From contig JAFYSK010000024.1 of NCBI GenBank assembly GCA_017559385.1, positions 1 through 35,794 of the forward strand: a stretch of DNA of 35,794 nt, in the 5' to 3' direction. Below the pieces are notes generated by a model. The model saw nothing but the letters and a program-made list of their open reading frames with translations. It made no database searches and was not told the DNA's origin. A program made the position numbers and the translations under genes. Every line of letters begins with the position of its first letter. Position 1 is the first letter of the stretch. This DNA is from Paludibacteraceae bacterium (GTDB taxonomy: Bacteria; Bacteroidota; Bacteroidia; Bacteroidales; Paludibacteraceae). Shown piece after piece: positions 1-7,005 of this stretch.

Positions 1-1591
1 CAATGCTCGTCACGCTACTAGGAATGTCTATGGAGGTAAGGGACTTGCAATCAGAGAAAGCCTCCTCTCCAATGCTCGTTACGCTAGCAGGGATGGTAAT
101 AGAAGTCAGCGCCTCGCAACCAGCGAAAGCATTATATCCAACGCTCGTGACACCTTCTTGGATAGTGACAGATTTTAGCGACTTGCAACCATAGAAAGCC
201 CTATCTCCAATGCTCTTGATGCTATTGGGGATAGTTACGGCAGTCAGTGCTTTGCAATCTTTGAACATCTTCTCTCCAATGCTCGTTACGCTATTAGGGA
301 GAGGTATAGAAGTTAGCGACTCGCAACCCTCGAACGCACTCTCCCCAATGTTCGTTACGCTATTGGGGATAGTTACGGCAGTCAGTGCTTTGCAATCTTT
401 GAATGCCTTATATCCGATCTTTGTCACCCGTTCAGGGATGGTAATGGATGGTAGCGATGAGCAACCTCCGAAAGCCCAATTTCCTATGCTTGTTACACCC
501 TCTGGGATCGTGATAGAGGGCAGAGAAGAGCAGTTGCGAAAAACACCATCCTCAATGCTCGTTACGCTATTAGGGATGGTGATAGATGTTAAACCGCTTA
601 GACCATAACAAAGATATGCAGGTATTGATTGTACATTGCTGCCTAATGTGAAACTGGTTATGCTACTTAATCCATGAAAAGGAGGATAGTAACTACCTTC
701 TGAATTTTGATCTATCGCGCAATTGGTTGCATTCCATTGAACGGATTGCAAAGCGGTGCATCCTTGGAAAGTTCCACCCAGTCCAATACTCTTAACGCTC
801 GCGGGGATGGTCACCGATTTCAGCGATTCACTATCCGCGAACGCCGCTCTTCCTATGCTCGTTACGCCCTCTGGAATCGTCACAGATATCAATCCAGAGC
901 AATTATAGAATGCGTAATCTTTAATCTGCTTAACGGAACTTGGAATTACCAGATTCTTCACTTCCTTGCCTGCAATCACCAATTTGCGAGGATTGTAACA
1001 TTTTCCCTCTCTTAGTTTTAAGTTAATGGATGATTTGCAATATTCTTCAATACTATTGGCAGTAATAATAATAGTCAGGTCGTTGCAATCTTTATCAATA
1101 ATCTCATTTCCCAGCGTCTCCACGGTGCAAGGAATAGTCAAGGAAGTGAGCCTAGTGCACCAGAAGAACGCATTCGATGCAATGCTCTTTACACTATTAG
1201 GAATGGTTACAGATGTCAAACTAGTGCAAGCACCGAATGCACATGATCCAATATACCTTACACTATTAGGTATAGTGATAGATTTCAACCTGATGCATGT
1301 ACCAAAAGCCAATTCTCCAATACTGGTCACACTATTAGGTATAGTGACACTCTCAACACCTGTATCTTTGAAGAATGCCTCTTCCCCGATTGCTACTACT
1401 TTAAATGTACGACCATTGTAAGTAACCGTTGATGGTATCTTAATTTGCCCAGAATATTCACTATATCCACTGGTTACCTCTACATGTTTGTCATCAAGAA
1501 AATTGTAATATATACCATATTGCTTAAAATCATACGCCCACAGGCTAGTCGTTGCCACCAGGGCCAGAAGAATAGCCAGAATCTTTTTCAT
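1..1591 (-). CDS. BspA-like leucine-rich-repeat surface protein, partial (C-terminus beyond window)
   Basis: Leftward reading frame open from an ATG at 1589-1591 to the window edge (about 530 codons), so the 3' end is missing. The N-terminus MKKILAILLALVATTSLWA is a signal peptide, followed by a short beta-rich segment and then many 23-residue LRR_5 units of the pattern LTSITIPNSVTSIGxxAFxxC. A break in the array near 1000-1130 carries a non-LRR stretch (residues IIITANSIEEYCK and following). Known family role: secreted or surface LRR_5 proteins, often in adhesion or host binding; the partner here is unknown. It starts 18 nt after the Sel1 gene and shares that gene's leader, so the two probably form one transcript. 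Rightward frames in this interval are antisense shadows of the repeats. The end of the protein, and any sorting domain, cannot be seen. Confidence 0.9.
   Translation of the reverse strand, partial: MKKILAILLALVATTSLWAYDFKQYGIYYNFLDDKHVEVTSGYSEYSGQIKIPSTVTYNGRTFKVVAIGEEAFFKDTGVESVTIPNSVTSIGELAFGTCIRLKSITIPNSVRYIGSCAFGACTSLTSVTIPNSVKSIASNAFFWCTRLTSLTIPCTVETLGNEIIDKDCNDLTIIITANSIEEYCKSSINLKLREGKCYNPRKLVIAGKEVKNLVIPSSVKQIKDYAFYNCSGLISVTIPEGVTSIGRAAFADSESLKSVTIPASVKSIGLGGTFQGCTALQSVQWNATNCAIDQNSEGSYYPPFHGLSSITSFTLGSNVQSIPAYLCYGLSGLTSITIPNSVTSIEDGVFRNCSSLPSITIPEGVTSIGNWAFGGCSSLPSITIPERVTKIGYKAFKDCKALTAVTIPNSVTNIGESAFEGCESLTSIPLPNSVTSIGEKMFKDCKALTAVTIPNSIKSIGDRAFYGCKSLKSVTIQEGVTSVGYNAFAGCEALTSITIPASVTSIGEEAFSDCKSLTSIDIPSSVTSI
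221..403. repeat. 45-bp identical direct repeat inside LRR array
   Basis: Positions 221-265 and 359-403 are identical over 45 bp. The 138-bp offset equals exactly two 69-bp LRR units, so recombination between them would delete or add two in-frame repeats. Confidence 0.85.
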
Positions 1592-1615
1592 GATGAGTAT
1601 TTTTTATGCTTAATA
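1589..1615 (-). promoter_or_regulatory. Duplicated leader shared by the LRR and Sel1 genes
   Basis: Reading leftward, both genes have AAAAAATACTCATC directly before the ATG, and the first ten or so codons are almost identical at the DNA level (ATGAAAAAGATTCTGGCT, then TTCTTCT). The second copy is at about 2370-2410. This suggests a duplicated leader plus signal-peptide cassette. Confidence 0.75.
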
Positions 1616-2395
1616 TCCTAGTTCCTTTACCGCTTTTTGTGCTTCAGCATGACCCAGCTTGGCCGCTTTGTAGTACCATTTGAGCGCTTCGGCATGATCC
1701 TCAGCTACGCCTAGACCGTAATAATACATATTACCCAACTGATATTGTGCATGCGTATTACCTTGTTCAGCCGATTTGTTGTACCATATAAGTGCTGCAG
1801 CATAATCTTGTGCTACGCCTCTGCCTTCATAGTACATATTACCCATGTTTAATTGCGCATCCGCATTACCTTGCGCAGCGGCTTGGCGATACCATTTAGC
1901 CGCTTCGGCGTAATCTTGTGCTACGCCTTGGCCAGAGTAGTAGATATAGCCCAGATAATATTGTGCAGGAGCGTTATCTTGCTTAGCTGATTGGAGGAAC
2001 CATTTGGCCGCTGTGGCATAATCTTGTGCTACGCCTTGGCCAACAAAGTACATGCAACCCAAATTGTATTGCGCAAATGGATTGCCTTGCTTGGCTGCTT
2101 GGTGAAACCATTTAGCCGCTTCGGTATAATTCTGTGCTACGCCTTGGCCAACATAATACATCGTGCCCAATTCTAGTTGCGCATATACATTACTTTGCAT
2201 AGCTGCTTGGCGATACCATTTGGCTGCTGCGGCATAATCTTGTGCTACCTCTTTGCCATGATAGTACATATAGCCCAATGTGAACTGTGCGTTAGCATTA
2301 CCTTCTTCTGCTTTTTGGAGCATGGTATTATAATCCACAGCAAAAATTGGAGTGGCAATGATTAGTACGAGAAGAACAGCCAGAATCTTTTTCAT
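1610..2395 (-). CDS. Sel1-like repeat (SLR) secreted protein
   Basis: 261 residues from the ATG at 2393-2395. The open frame runs further upstream, but that extension crosses the promoter and the neighbouring gene, while this start gives a clean signal peptide (MKKILAVLLVLIIATPIFA). The mature part is six full 36-residue Sel1 units plus a partial seventh, each of the type NADAQxxLGxMYYxGxGVAQDYAEAAKWYRQAA. Sel1 repeats form alpha-solenoids for protein-protein contacts; the partner is unknown. The 108-bp DNA repeat units are very similar to each other. A consensus promoter lies just upstream (2444-2474), and the LRR gene follows after 18 nt. Confidence 0.9.
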   Translation of the reverse strand: MKKILAVLLVLIIATPIFAVDYNTMLQKAEEGNANAQFTLGYMYYHGKEVAQDYAAAAKWYRQAAMQSNVYAQLELGTMYYVGQGVAQNYTEAAKWFHQAAKQGNPFAQYNLGCMYFVGQGVAQDYATAAKWFLQSAKQDNAPAQYYLGYIYYSGQGVAQDYAEAAKWYRQAAAQGNADAQLNMGNMYYEGRGVAQDYAAALIWYNKSAEQGNTHAQYQLGNMYYYGLGVAEDHAEALKWYYKAAKLGHAEAQKAVKELGY

Positions 2396-2443
2396 GATGA
2401 GTATTTTTTTTGTTAATATGATTGTGTTGAGAAATTTTGCGAG

Positions 2444-2474
2444 CAAAATTAGTAATTTTCTCTGACATATGCAA
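2444..2474 (-). promoter_or_regulatory. Bacteroidota promoter for Sel1-LRR pair
   Basis: Leftward strand: TTG (2472-2474), exactly 20 nt, then TAATTTTG (2444-2451). Predicted transcription start is about 2437, giving a leader of roughly 40 nt. The upstream box overlaps the A-tract of the terminator at 2474-2504. Confidence 0.8.
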
Positions 2475-2504
2475 AAAAAATCGCCCCGAAGAGCGATTTT
2501 TTTG
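2474..2504 (-). terminator. Rho-independent terminator with UUCG loop
   Basis: Leftward strand: stem TCGCTC / GGGCGA closed by a TTCG tetraloop, followed by a run of T. It lies directly after the stop codon of the small lipoprotein gene. The flanking A and T runs make it plausible in both directions. Confidence 0.85.
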
Positions 2505-2505
2505 T

Positions 2506-2718
2506 TTAATTCTTCCTTGCGTTGTACGATTCGATGGTTTTGGACTGTATGATCACGGCCGTATCTCCCCGTGTGAGGGACTTGCTTTCGGTGGTGATGG
2601 TCCGGGTGACATTGCAAGAAGTCAGTCCCAGTGCCATAGCAACGGCTGTAGCGACAGCCACTGCCAGGTACTTGATCGCCTTCGTGAGGCGTTGTTTTTG
2701 AATATCGGTTAGTTTCAT
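2506..2718 (-). CDS. Small predicted lipoprotein, hypothetical
   Basis: 70 residues. A charged N-terminus (MKLTDIQKQRLTKAIKYL) is followed by a hydrophobic Ala/Val stretch ending in LTSC, a good lipobox with the cysteine near residue 35, then about 35 polar residues rich in Thr/Ser. The layout resembles the short 'smalltalk'-type proteins of Bacteroidales, but I am not certain of that assignment. It has its own UUCG terminator. No promoter is seen immediately upstream; the nearest leftward promoter is at 3543-3573, which would give a leader of about 0.8 kb through the repeat island. Function unknown. Confidence 0.6.
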   Translation of the reverse strand: MKLTDIQKQRLTKAIKYLAVAVATAVAMALGLTSCNVTRTITTESKSLTRGDTAVIIQSKTIESYNARKN

Positions 2719-2733
2719 AATTGTTTGATTTTA

Positions 2734-2831
2734 GATCGTTCGCTTTGCTCACTGAGAGACCGTTCGTTACACTCACTGAGTGACCGTTCACTTCGTTCAC
2801 TGAGGGACCGTTCGCTTACGCTCTCTGAGGG
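2734..2831. repeat. Tandem 24-25 bp repeat, four units
   Basis: Units begin at 2734, 2759, 2783 and 2807. Pattern: ACCGTTCGCTT, variable bases, then CTCACTGAGGG. Each unit has internal self-complementarity (for example TCACTGAGTGA). The units resemble the right part of family B (CCACCGCTCC...GCTGAATC), suggesting a common origin; that link is an inference. Confidence 0.75.
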
Positions 2832-2918
2832 ATCAATGAGTCTCTCAGGGCTTTAGCCCGGTCTCTCAGCCGAAGGCGGTCTGTCTTGTGAAAAGTTTTA
2901 AGAGTTTTAAAGGTAAAT

Positions 2919-3045
2919 TAGCTCCTACGCCTTCGGCGAGAAATCTTATTAATCTCTTATATCTGCGCTTGTGCCTCGCTTCTTTCCTAGTGCTCCGCAA
3001 TAGATTGCCACCGCTCCTGCGTATACTCGTCGCTGAATCTTAATT
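2919..3045 (+). repeat. Family B repeat, copy B1
   Basis: TAGCTCCT, hairpin GCCttcGGC, GAAATCTTAT, variable middle, CTCCGCAATAGATTGCCACC, CGCTCC, variable part, GCTGAATCTTAA. The inner GCAAT..ATTGC pairs where other copies have GTAAT..ATTAC, a compensatory change. Confidence 0.8.
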
Positions 3046-3079
3046 ACCATGCGGATGCATAAGTTTATAATGGTTCTAT

Positions 3080-3221
3080 TATCTCCTAGCCCTTCGGGCA
3101 GAAATCTTATTAATCCTATTTTATCTGCGCTATAGCATGCGCCTTTTCCATTGTACTCCGTAATAAATTACCACCTCTCCGCGTATCACCTCGAGTGATA
3201 CTTGTGCGATGAATCTTATTA
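3080..3221 (+). repeat. Family B repeat, copy B2
   Basis: CTCCT, hairpin GCCCttcGGGC, GAAATCTTAT, variable middle, CTCCGTAATAAATTACCACC, then a perfect 7-bp hairpin GTATCAC / GTGATAC (3183-3201), then TGAATCTTAT. Confidence 0.8.
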
Positions 3222-3283
3222 ATGCAGCGGTACACATTCTTTGTAGTGCTATACGATTGGCAGTCGATACTTGCTTTATTTGT

Positions 3284-3453
3284 TGAGATTCAGTGAGCTT
3301 TTATCGCGGAGCGATGATTAGTCATAGCGTAGCGTCATGACGCAAAAGCGAACGGTGGCAATCCATTTCGGAGAACCCTATAATCTTGCTTGCAAGGGAT
3401 CTTTAGCAAATAAGATTTATAAGATTTCTTGGCGCCTAGCGCCATAGGAGCTA
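3284..3453 (-). repeat. Family B repeat, copy B3 (leftward)
   Basis: Read leftward: TAGCTCCT, GGCGC-CTA-GCGCC palindrome, GAAATCTTATAAATCTTAT, a middle with CTTGCAAGCAAG (shared with B4), GGTTCTCCGAAAT, GATTGCCACCG, a long variable part including the palindrome GCGTCATGACGC (3332-3343), CACTGAATCTC. It lies about 85 nt downstream of a leftward promoter, so it is probably transcribed in this sense. Confidence 0.8.
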
Positions 3454-3542
3454 TATCCAATCACCTTATCACCTTATCGCCTATAACCGATATCCTATAG
3501 CCTATAGCCCGAAGGGCGGTCGCAACACAGCAATCTGAGGTG

Positions 3543-3573
3543 CAAAGGTACGATAAATTTGCGAAATGTGCAA
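3543..3573 (-). promoter_or_regulatory. Leftward promoter into the repeat island
   Basis: Leftward strand: TTG (3571-3573), 20 nt, TACCTTTG (3543-3550). A full match to the local consensus. The only gene downstream on this strand is the small lipoprotein, about 820 nt away. Confidence 0.75.
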
Positions 3574-3601
3574 GAAAATGGCAGAAAGTTTGTGGTAAAT
3601 C

Positions 3602-3632
3602 TTGCGTACTTCAAAAAAAAGTAGTACTTTTG
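3602..3632 (+). promoter_or_regulatory. Promoter for DUF5606 gene
   Basis: TTG (3602-3604), 20 nt, TACTTTTG (3625-3632). Predicted start about 3639, leaving a 20-nt leader to the ATG. Confidence 0.8.
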
Positions 3633-3658
3633 CCCCGAAATTAGAAAATCAAGACAAT

Positions 3659-4180
3659 ATGTTAAAGGATATTTTATCAATTACAGGCAAGCCAGGACTC
3701 TATAAATTGGTGAATCGTGGCAACAATATGTTGATCGTTGAATCATTGCTAGATGGCAAACGCATGCCTACCTACTCACGCGATAAAATCGTTTCACTAG
3801 GCGAGATATCTATGTACACCATGGGTGACGATATCGCACTCAGCGAAGTATTGACCAAACTAGGCGAGAAAGAAGGACTAAAAACTGCATCTATCGACCC
3901 TAAAAAAGCAGATAACGATCAATTGCGCGACTTCTTTGGTGAAGTACTACCTGACTTTGACCGCGACCGCGTATATCCAAGCGATATCCGCAAATTGATC
4001 CAATGGTATAATATCCTAATTGGCGCTGGTATTACCGATTTCACCGTAGAAGAGGGAGAAGAACTTGCCGTAGAAGAAGTAAAGCAAGAGGTGAAAAAAA
4101 CAGCTCCAAAGCAACAAGTTAAAACACAAAAAGCTGCCGCCACATCAGCTAGAACAGGCGTCGGCTCTAAAAAAGGTTGA
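3659..4180 (+). CDS. DUF5606 domain-containing protein
   Basis: 173 residues from the ATG at 3659 (MLKDILSITGKPGLYKL); the open frame extends upstream to 3602 but that part contains the promoter. The N-terminal ~130 residues look like the Bacteroidota-specific DUF5606 family, with the conserved opening and the SDIRKLIQWYNIL helix. The last ~35 residues are a Lys/Gln/Ala-rich, probably disordered tail. No enzyme motif is visible and the biochemical function is unknown. The stop (TGA) overlaps the TTG start of the Nif3-like gene, so the two are probably translationally coupled. Confidence 0.8.
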   Translation: MLKDILSITGKPGLYKLVNRGNNMLIVESLLDGKRMPTYSRDKIVSLGEISMYTMGDDIALSEVLTKLGEKEGLKTASIDPKKADNDQLRDFFGEVLPDFDRDRVYPSDIRKLIQWYNILIGAGITDFTVEEGEELAVEEVKQEVKKTAPKQQVKTQKAAATSARTGVGSKKG

Positions 4181-4950
4181 TCCTTCAGGATATCATCAAT
4201 ATCATAGAATCTGTAGCTCCCTTGAGTTACCAAGAAGATTGGGATAATTCGGGACTGCAGGTGGGTGATCGCAATGCAGAAGTACATGCAGCATTGTTGA
4301 CGGTAGATGTAACAGAATCTGTCGTCAATGAAGCTATTACTCTGGGTTGCGATTTGATTGTATCTCATCACCCACTACTGTTCCGCGGACTAAAACAAAT
4401 AACCGGTTCTACCCCACAAGAACGATGCGTGCTGAAAGCTATTCAACATGGTATAGCCATCTACTCAGCACACACATCCATGGACTGCTGGCTACACGGC
4501 GTCAGCGGCAAAATAGCCGATAAACTGGGCGTACAAAACTATCGCATCCTGGTGGAGAGCCAAGAGAATGTAGGTTTGGGCGTCATCGGTCAGCTACCAG
4601 AACCCATGAGCGTTGAGCAACTGGTGGCACATGTGGCACAAGTGTTTGGCATAACAGAAGGTTTGCGCTATGTGGTGGGTAAACAAGATAAGGTGCAGAA
4701 GATAGCCATCTGCGGCGGCGCAGGAGCCGACCTGGTAGAGGCGGCCATACAACAAGGAGCAGATGCCTATGTGTCGGCCGACTTTAAGTACCACGAACTG
4801 CAAGCTGCTAGCGGACAAATAACCGTGGTGGATATGGATCATTGGGTAAGCGAACACTACACCCGAGAGATATTTGAAGAACTGCTATCGGGACACATCA
4901 CAACGCATGTGGCAAAAACCGATATGAGTCCGGTAGAATACTGGGTATAG
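4177..4950 (+). CDS. Nif3-like dinuclear metal-centre protein
   Basis: 257 residues. The start is TTG at 4177: an in-frame stop sits at 4168-4170 and the next codons give the expected family start (ILQDIINIIESVAPLSYQEDWDNSGLQVG). Metal-ligand motifs are present: SHHPLLFRG, SAHTSMD, and C-terminal DMDHW-SEHYTREIFEEL. The length matches the short YbgI-like form, without the PII-like insertion found in many Gram-positive and some Bacteroidota members. Family role: toroidal hexamer with a di-metal site; physiological substrate unsettled (often named GTP cyclohydrolase 1 type 2 homolog). TTG initiation and the TTGA overlap with the upstream gene suggest coupled translation. Confidence 0.9.
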   Translation: MILQDIINIIESVAPLSYQEDWDNSGLQVGDRNAEVHAALLTVDVTESVVNEAITLGCDLIVSHHPLLFRGLKQITGSTPQERCVLKAIQHGIAIYSAHTSMDCWLHGVSGKIADKLGVQNYRILVESQENVGLGVIGQLPEPMSVEQLVAHVAQVFGITEGLRYVVGKQDKVQKIAICGGAGADLVEAAIQQGADAYVSADFKYHELQAASGQITVVDMDHWVSEHYTREIFEELLSGHITTHVAKTDMSPVEYWV

Positions 4951-5094
4951 GCGGGCCCTATGGGTTGTTTTAGTCGCAGCTAAAGCTGCTGTTTTAAAGG
5001 TAGGCTAGTTGGACTAGTAGTACTAGATGGGCTAGATACACTAGAACCTTTAAAACCCCTAAAACCTTTAAAACTTTTAAAACTTTATAAACAT
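4951..5094 (+). repeat. Family A leader repeat, copy A1
   Basis: Fills the spacer between the Nif3-like gene and the zinc-ribbon gene. It holds hairpin 1 CCC-TAT-GGG then TTGTTTTAG; hairpin 2 GCAGC-TAAA-GCTGC then TGTTTTAAAGGTA; a CTAG-rich linker; and five exact 9-mers (5048-5092) of the type CTTTAAAAC ending 2 nt before the ATG. The 71-bp core 4967-5037 is identical, in inverted orientation, to 7084-7154. Confidence 0.85.
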
Positions 5095-5847
5095 ATGGCA
5101 AAGAAAGAAGAACAAATCTTGAGCGTGGAAGATAAATTGCGCGCTTTGTATGAATTGCAAACTGTGGACACCAAGATCGATGAGTTGCGCATCTTGGCTG
5201 GTGAGTTGCCACAAGAAGTAAAAGACATGAGTGATGAGGTAGAAGGCCTCAAAACACGTCTTGTTAACATCGAGAACAACATCAAAGAGTGTGAAACCGG
5301 TATCTCAGAACACCGCGTACGCATCGAGAACGCTAACGCAGCTATCTCTCGCTACAAAGAGCAACAAAACAACGTACGCAACAACCGTGAGTACGACAAT
5401 CTCAGCAAAGAGATCGAGTACCAAGAGTTGGATATCGAAGCATCACAACGCAAGATTCGCAACTTCACTACCGAACTAGAGAACTACCAATCTGAAAAGA
5501 GCAAAACGATCACAGATATCGAAGATCGTACCGTAGATTTGAACCAAAAACGTAGCGAACTCGACGCCATCTTGTCAGAAACCAAAGAGCAAACCGAGAA
5601 GTTGATGCTTCGCGCTGCAGAATTGGAGAAACATATCGAGGATCGATTGGTAACCGCCTTCCACCGTATTCGTAAGAACGCACGCAACGGATTGGCAGTA
5701 GTGAAAGTAGAGCGCGATAGCTGCGGCGGTTGCCACAGCAAGATCCCAGCTCAACGCCAATTGGATATCCGTCTGCGCAAGAAAATCATCGTTTGCGAGT
5801 TGTGCGGACGCATCTTGGTTGACCAAGAGATTGATAGTAAGAAGTAG
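5095..5847 (+). CDS. Coiled-coil protein with C-terminal C4 zinc ribbon
   Basis: 250 residues. After a short N-terminal helix, residues ~30-190 are heptad-rich and charged, predicted long antiparallel coiled coil. The C-terminus has a zinc ribbon with CxxC pairs at about 210/213 (CGGC) and 234/237 (CELC). This is the layout of the DUF164 / CT398-CdsZ family, whose role is poorly defined (proposed links to export or sigma-54 in chlamydiae). It follows the Nif3-like gene, a pairing I recall as common in Bacteroidota. The family A nonamer array directly precedes the ATG. Confidence 0.85.
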   Translation: MAKKEEQILSVEDKLRALYELQTVDTKIDELRILAGELPQEVKDMSDEVEGLKTRLVNIENNIKECETGISEHRVRIENANAAISRYKEQQNNVRNNREYDNLSKEIEYQELDIEASQRKIRNFTTELENYQSEKSKTITDIEDRTVDLNQKRSELDAILSETKEQTEKLMLRAAELEKHIEDRLVTAFHRIRKNARNGLAVVKVERDSCGGCHSKIPAQRQLDIRLRKKIIVCELCGRILVDQEIDSKK

Positions 5848-5921
5848 TGGGCAGCGGAGCTGCTAGTTTAGGGGACGCGCCAGAGGCGCTACTGTTTAGG
5901 GTTTAGTGGAGAGGAGGAGTC

Positions 5922-6065
5922 ATAGCTCCTACTCGCTGCGCTCGAGAAATCTTATAAATCTTATTTACAAGGTTCACTTGCAAGCAAGGCTATAAGGTTC
6001 TCCGAAATAAATTACCACCGCTCCACATTTTGGGAACATCCAAAATGTGACCGCTGAATCTTAAC
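5922..6065 (+). repeat. Family B repeat, copy B4
   Basis: TAGCTCCTA, hairpin CTCG...CGAG, GAAATCTTATAAATCTTAT, a middle with CTTGCAAGCAAG, CTCCGAAATAAATTACCACC, CGCTC, then a perfect 10-bp hairpin CACATTTTGG / CCAAAATGTG (6024-6049, 6-nt loop), then GCTGAATCTTAA. Confidence 0.85.
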
Positions 6066-6236
6066 TGCAACGACTCGCCAAAGAGAGAGAGGGACTATAG
6101 CCGAACTAGGAGAACTAGCCGGACTAGTGGGCGAGAGGAGGCGAGGAGGCAAAGAAACAACTCCTGAACTCCTGAACTTCTGAACATTCGCTAGCGAATA
6201 ATCGTTCGAACGAAGTGAGATAAGAACTTCTGAAAC

Positions 6237-6270
6237 AAAAAAGCAGCACCCGAGAGGTGCTGCTTTTCTT
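6237..6270. terminator. Bidirectional terminator between zinc-ribbon gene and plsC
   Basis: Stem GCAGCACC / GGTGCTGC (6243-6263) with loop CGAGA; A-run on the left and T-run on the right. It ends the leftward plsC transcript and could stop rightward transcription too. Confidence 0.85.
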
Positions 6271-6294
6271 GTATAGGATTGCGCGTAGTAACAC

Positions 6295-7005
6295 TTATTT
6301 GAGACCCTTCTCTACCTGCTCACGCATATACGTCATCGCCTCGTTGATATCAGCAAACTGAGACAAATCAATAGGCTCACCTATATGCAAAGATGTATGG
6401 GCACCTGGGTTAACAAAAAGCTGCTTAGCAGGCATAGCCTGGTGGAAACCCTTGAGTGTGATAGGTACTACAGGAAGATTCAAGTCAACCGCAATCTTAA
6501 ACGCACCCTGCTTAAAACGACCAATCTCACCCGTCTTGGTGCGAGTTCCCTCTGGGAAAATAACCGTAGAGATACCATCTACCAACTCGGCCTTGATATG
6601 ATCCATGCTCTGGAGAGCTGCACGAGGATTACTACGATCAACGAAGATATGACCAGCCACCTTGCATGCCGTACCAACAAAAGGCACCTTGCGTATCTCC
6701 TTCTTCATCAACCACTTGAAGTTGTTAGGCAACCAACCATAAACAGCAAAAGCGTCCAAGAAAGACTGGTGGTTGGATACAAAAACATAGGACTGCTTAG
6801 GATCGACATGCTCACGACCCGTTACCTTGATAGGCACAAGCAAGAACCACAACACGGATCTAGCCCAAAGCACTTGGATCGTACGAGGCGCCTTGCCATT
6901 CTTCCAAGGAAAACACAAGATAGTGAAGACAGCCGTGAAAATAGTGGCTACAATAACCAACGGAAAACCTATCAGATATTGATAAAGGATGTAAAGAGGT
7001 TTCAT
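6295..7005 (-). CDS. plsC: 1-acyl-sn-glycerol-3-phosphate acyltransferase
   Basis: 236 residues. N-terminal membrane helices (LIGFPLVIVATIFTAVFTILCF) precede the acyltransferase motifs: NHQSFLD (the NHx4D catalytic box), the substrate-binding FPEGTR, and a following VVPITLKG region. The enzyme converts lysophosphatidic acid to phosphatidic acid at the inner membrane in phospholipid synthesis. It lies downstream of the leftward kinase gene with family A copy A2 between, so it may be read from that transcript or from a promoter in the leader that I cannot identify. Ends at a strong hairpin terminator. Confidence 0.92.
   Translation of the reverse strand: MKPLYILYQYLIGFPLVIVATIFTAVFTILCFPWKNGKAPRTIQVLWARSVLWFLLVPIKVTGREHVDPKQSYVFVSNHQSFLDAFAVYGWLPNNFKWLMKKEIRKVPFVGTACKVAGHIFVDRSNPRAALQSMDHIKAELVDGISTVIFPEGTRTKTGEIGRFKQGAFKIAVDLNLPVVPITLKGFHQAMPAKQLFVNPGAHTSLHIGEPIDLSQFADINEAMTYMREQVEKGLK

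Larger units (their letters stand above)
2719..3658. other. Intergenic repeat island, no credible coding region
   Basis: About 940 bp without a supportable gene. In order it holds: four tandem 24-25 bp units (2734-2831); hairpins GGGCTTTAGCCC (2848-2859) and GCCgaaGGC (2869-2877); two GTTTTAARR nonamers (2895-2912); family B copies B1 and B2 rightward and B3 leftward; a stretch of short CCTATA/CCTTAT repeats (3460-3515) ending in the palindrome GCCCGAAGGGC; then two divergent promoters (3543-3573 leftward, 3602-3632 rightward). Confidence 0.8.
5848..6294. other. Convergent intergenic region with hairpins and repeats
   Basis: 447 bp with no gene. Contents: two A-like hairpins GCAGC-gga-GCTGC (5851-5863) and GCGCC-aga-GGCGC (5877-5889), each followed by a GTTTAG-type sequence; family B copy B4 (5922-6065); a CTAG-rich stretch (6095-6130) similar to the linker of A1; three 8-bp units AACTCCTG/AACTTCTG (6159-6182); palindromes ATTCGCTAGCGAAT and TCGTTCGAACGA (6186-6213); and a bidirectional terminator. 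Confidence 0.8.

Noticed and set aside
3-1421. Several rightward open frames of 63-132 residues
   Set aside because: They are antisense to a continuous leftward LRR frame with signal peptide; their MLVTLLG-type repeats are just the reverse of the LRR codons.
2506-2718. Prophage remnant suggested by the small lipoprotein
   Set aside because: No other phage gene, integrase or attachment site nearby.
2396-2800. N-terminal extension of the Sel1 protein to 396 residues
   Set aside because: The extension crosses a consensus promoter, a terminator and the lipoprotein gene; the ATG at 2395 gives a clean signal peptide.
2734-3453. CRISPR array
   Set aside because: The repeats are abutting or irregularly spaced, with no constant repeat separated by unique spacers, and no cas genes are present.
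3495-3680. 61-residue leftward open frame
   Set aside because: Overlaps two promoters and repeat DNA; composition is not protein-like and there is no conserved motif.
4994-5324. Leftward open frames opposite the zinc-ribbon gene
   Set aside because: Shadows of a well-supported coding sequence and of nonamer repeats.
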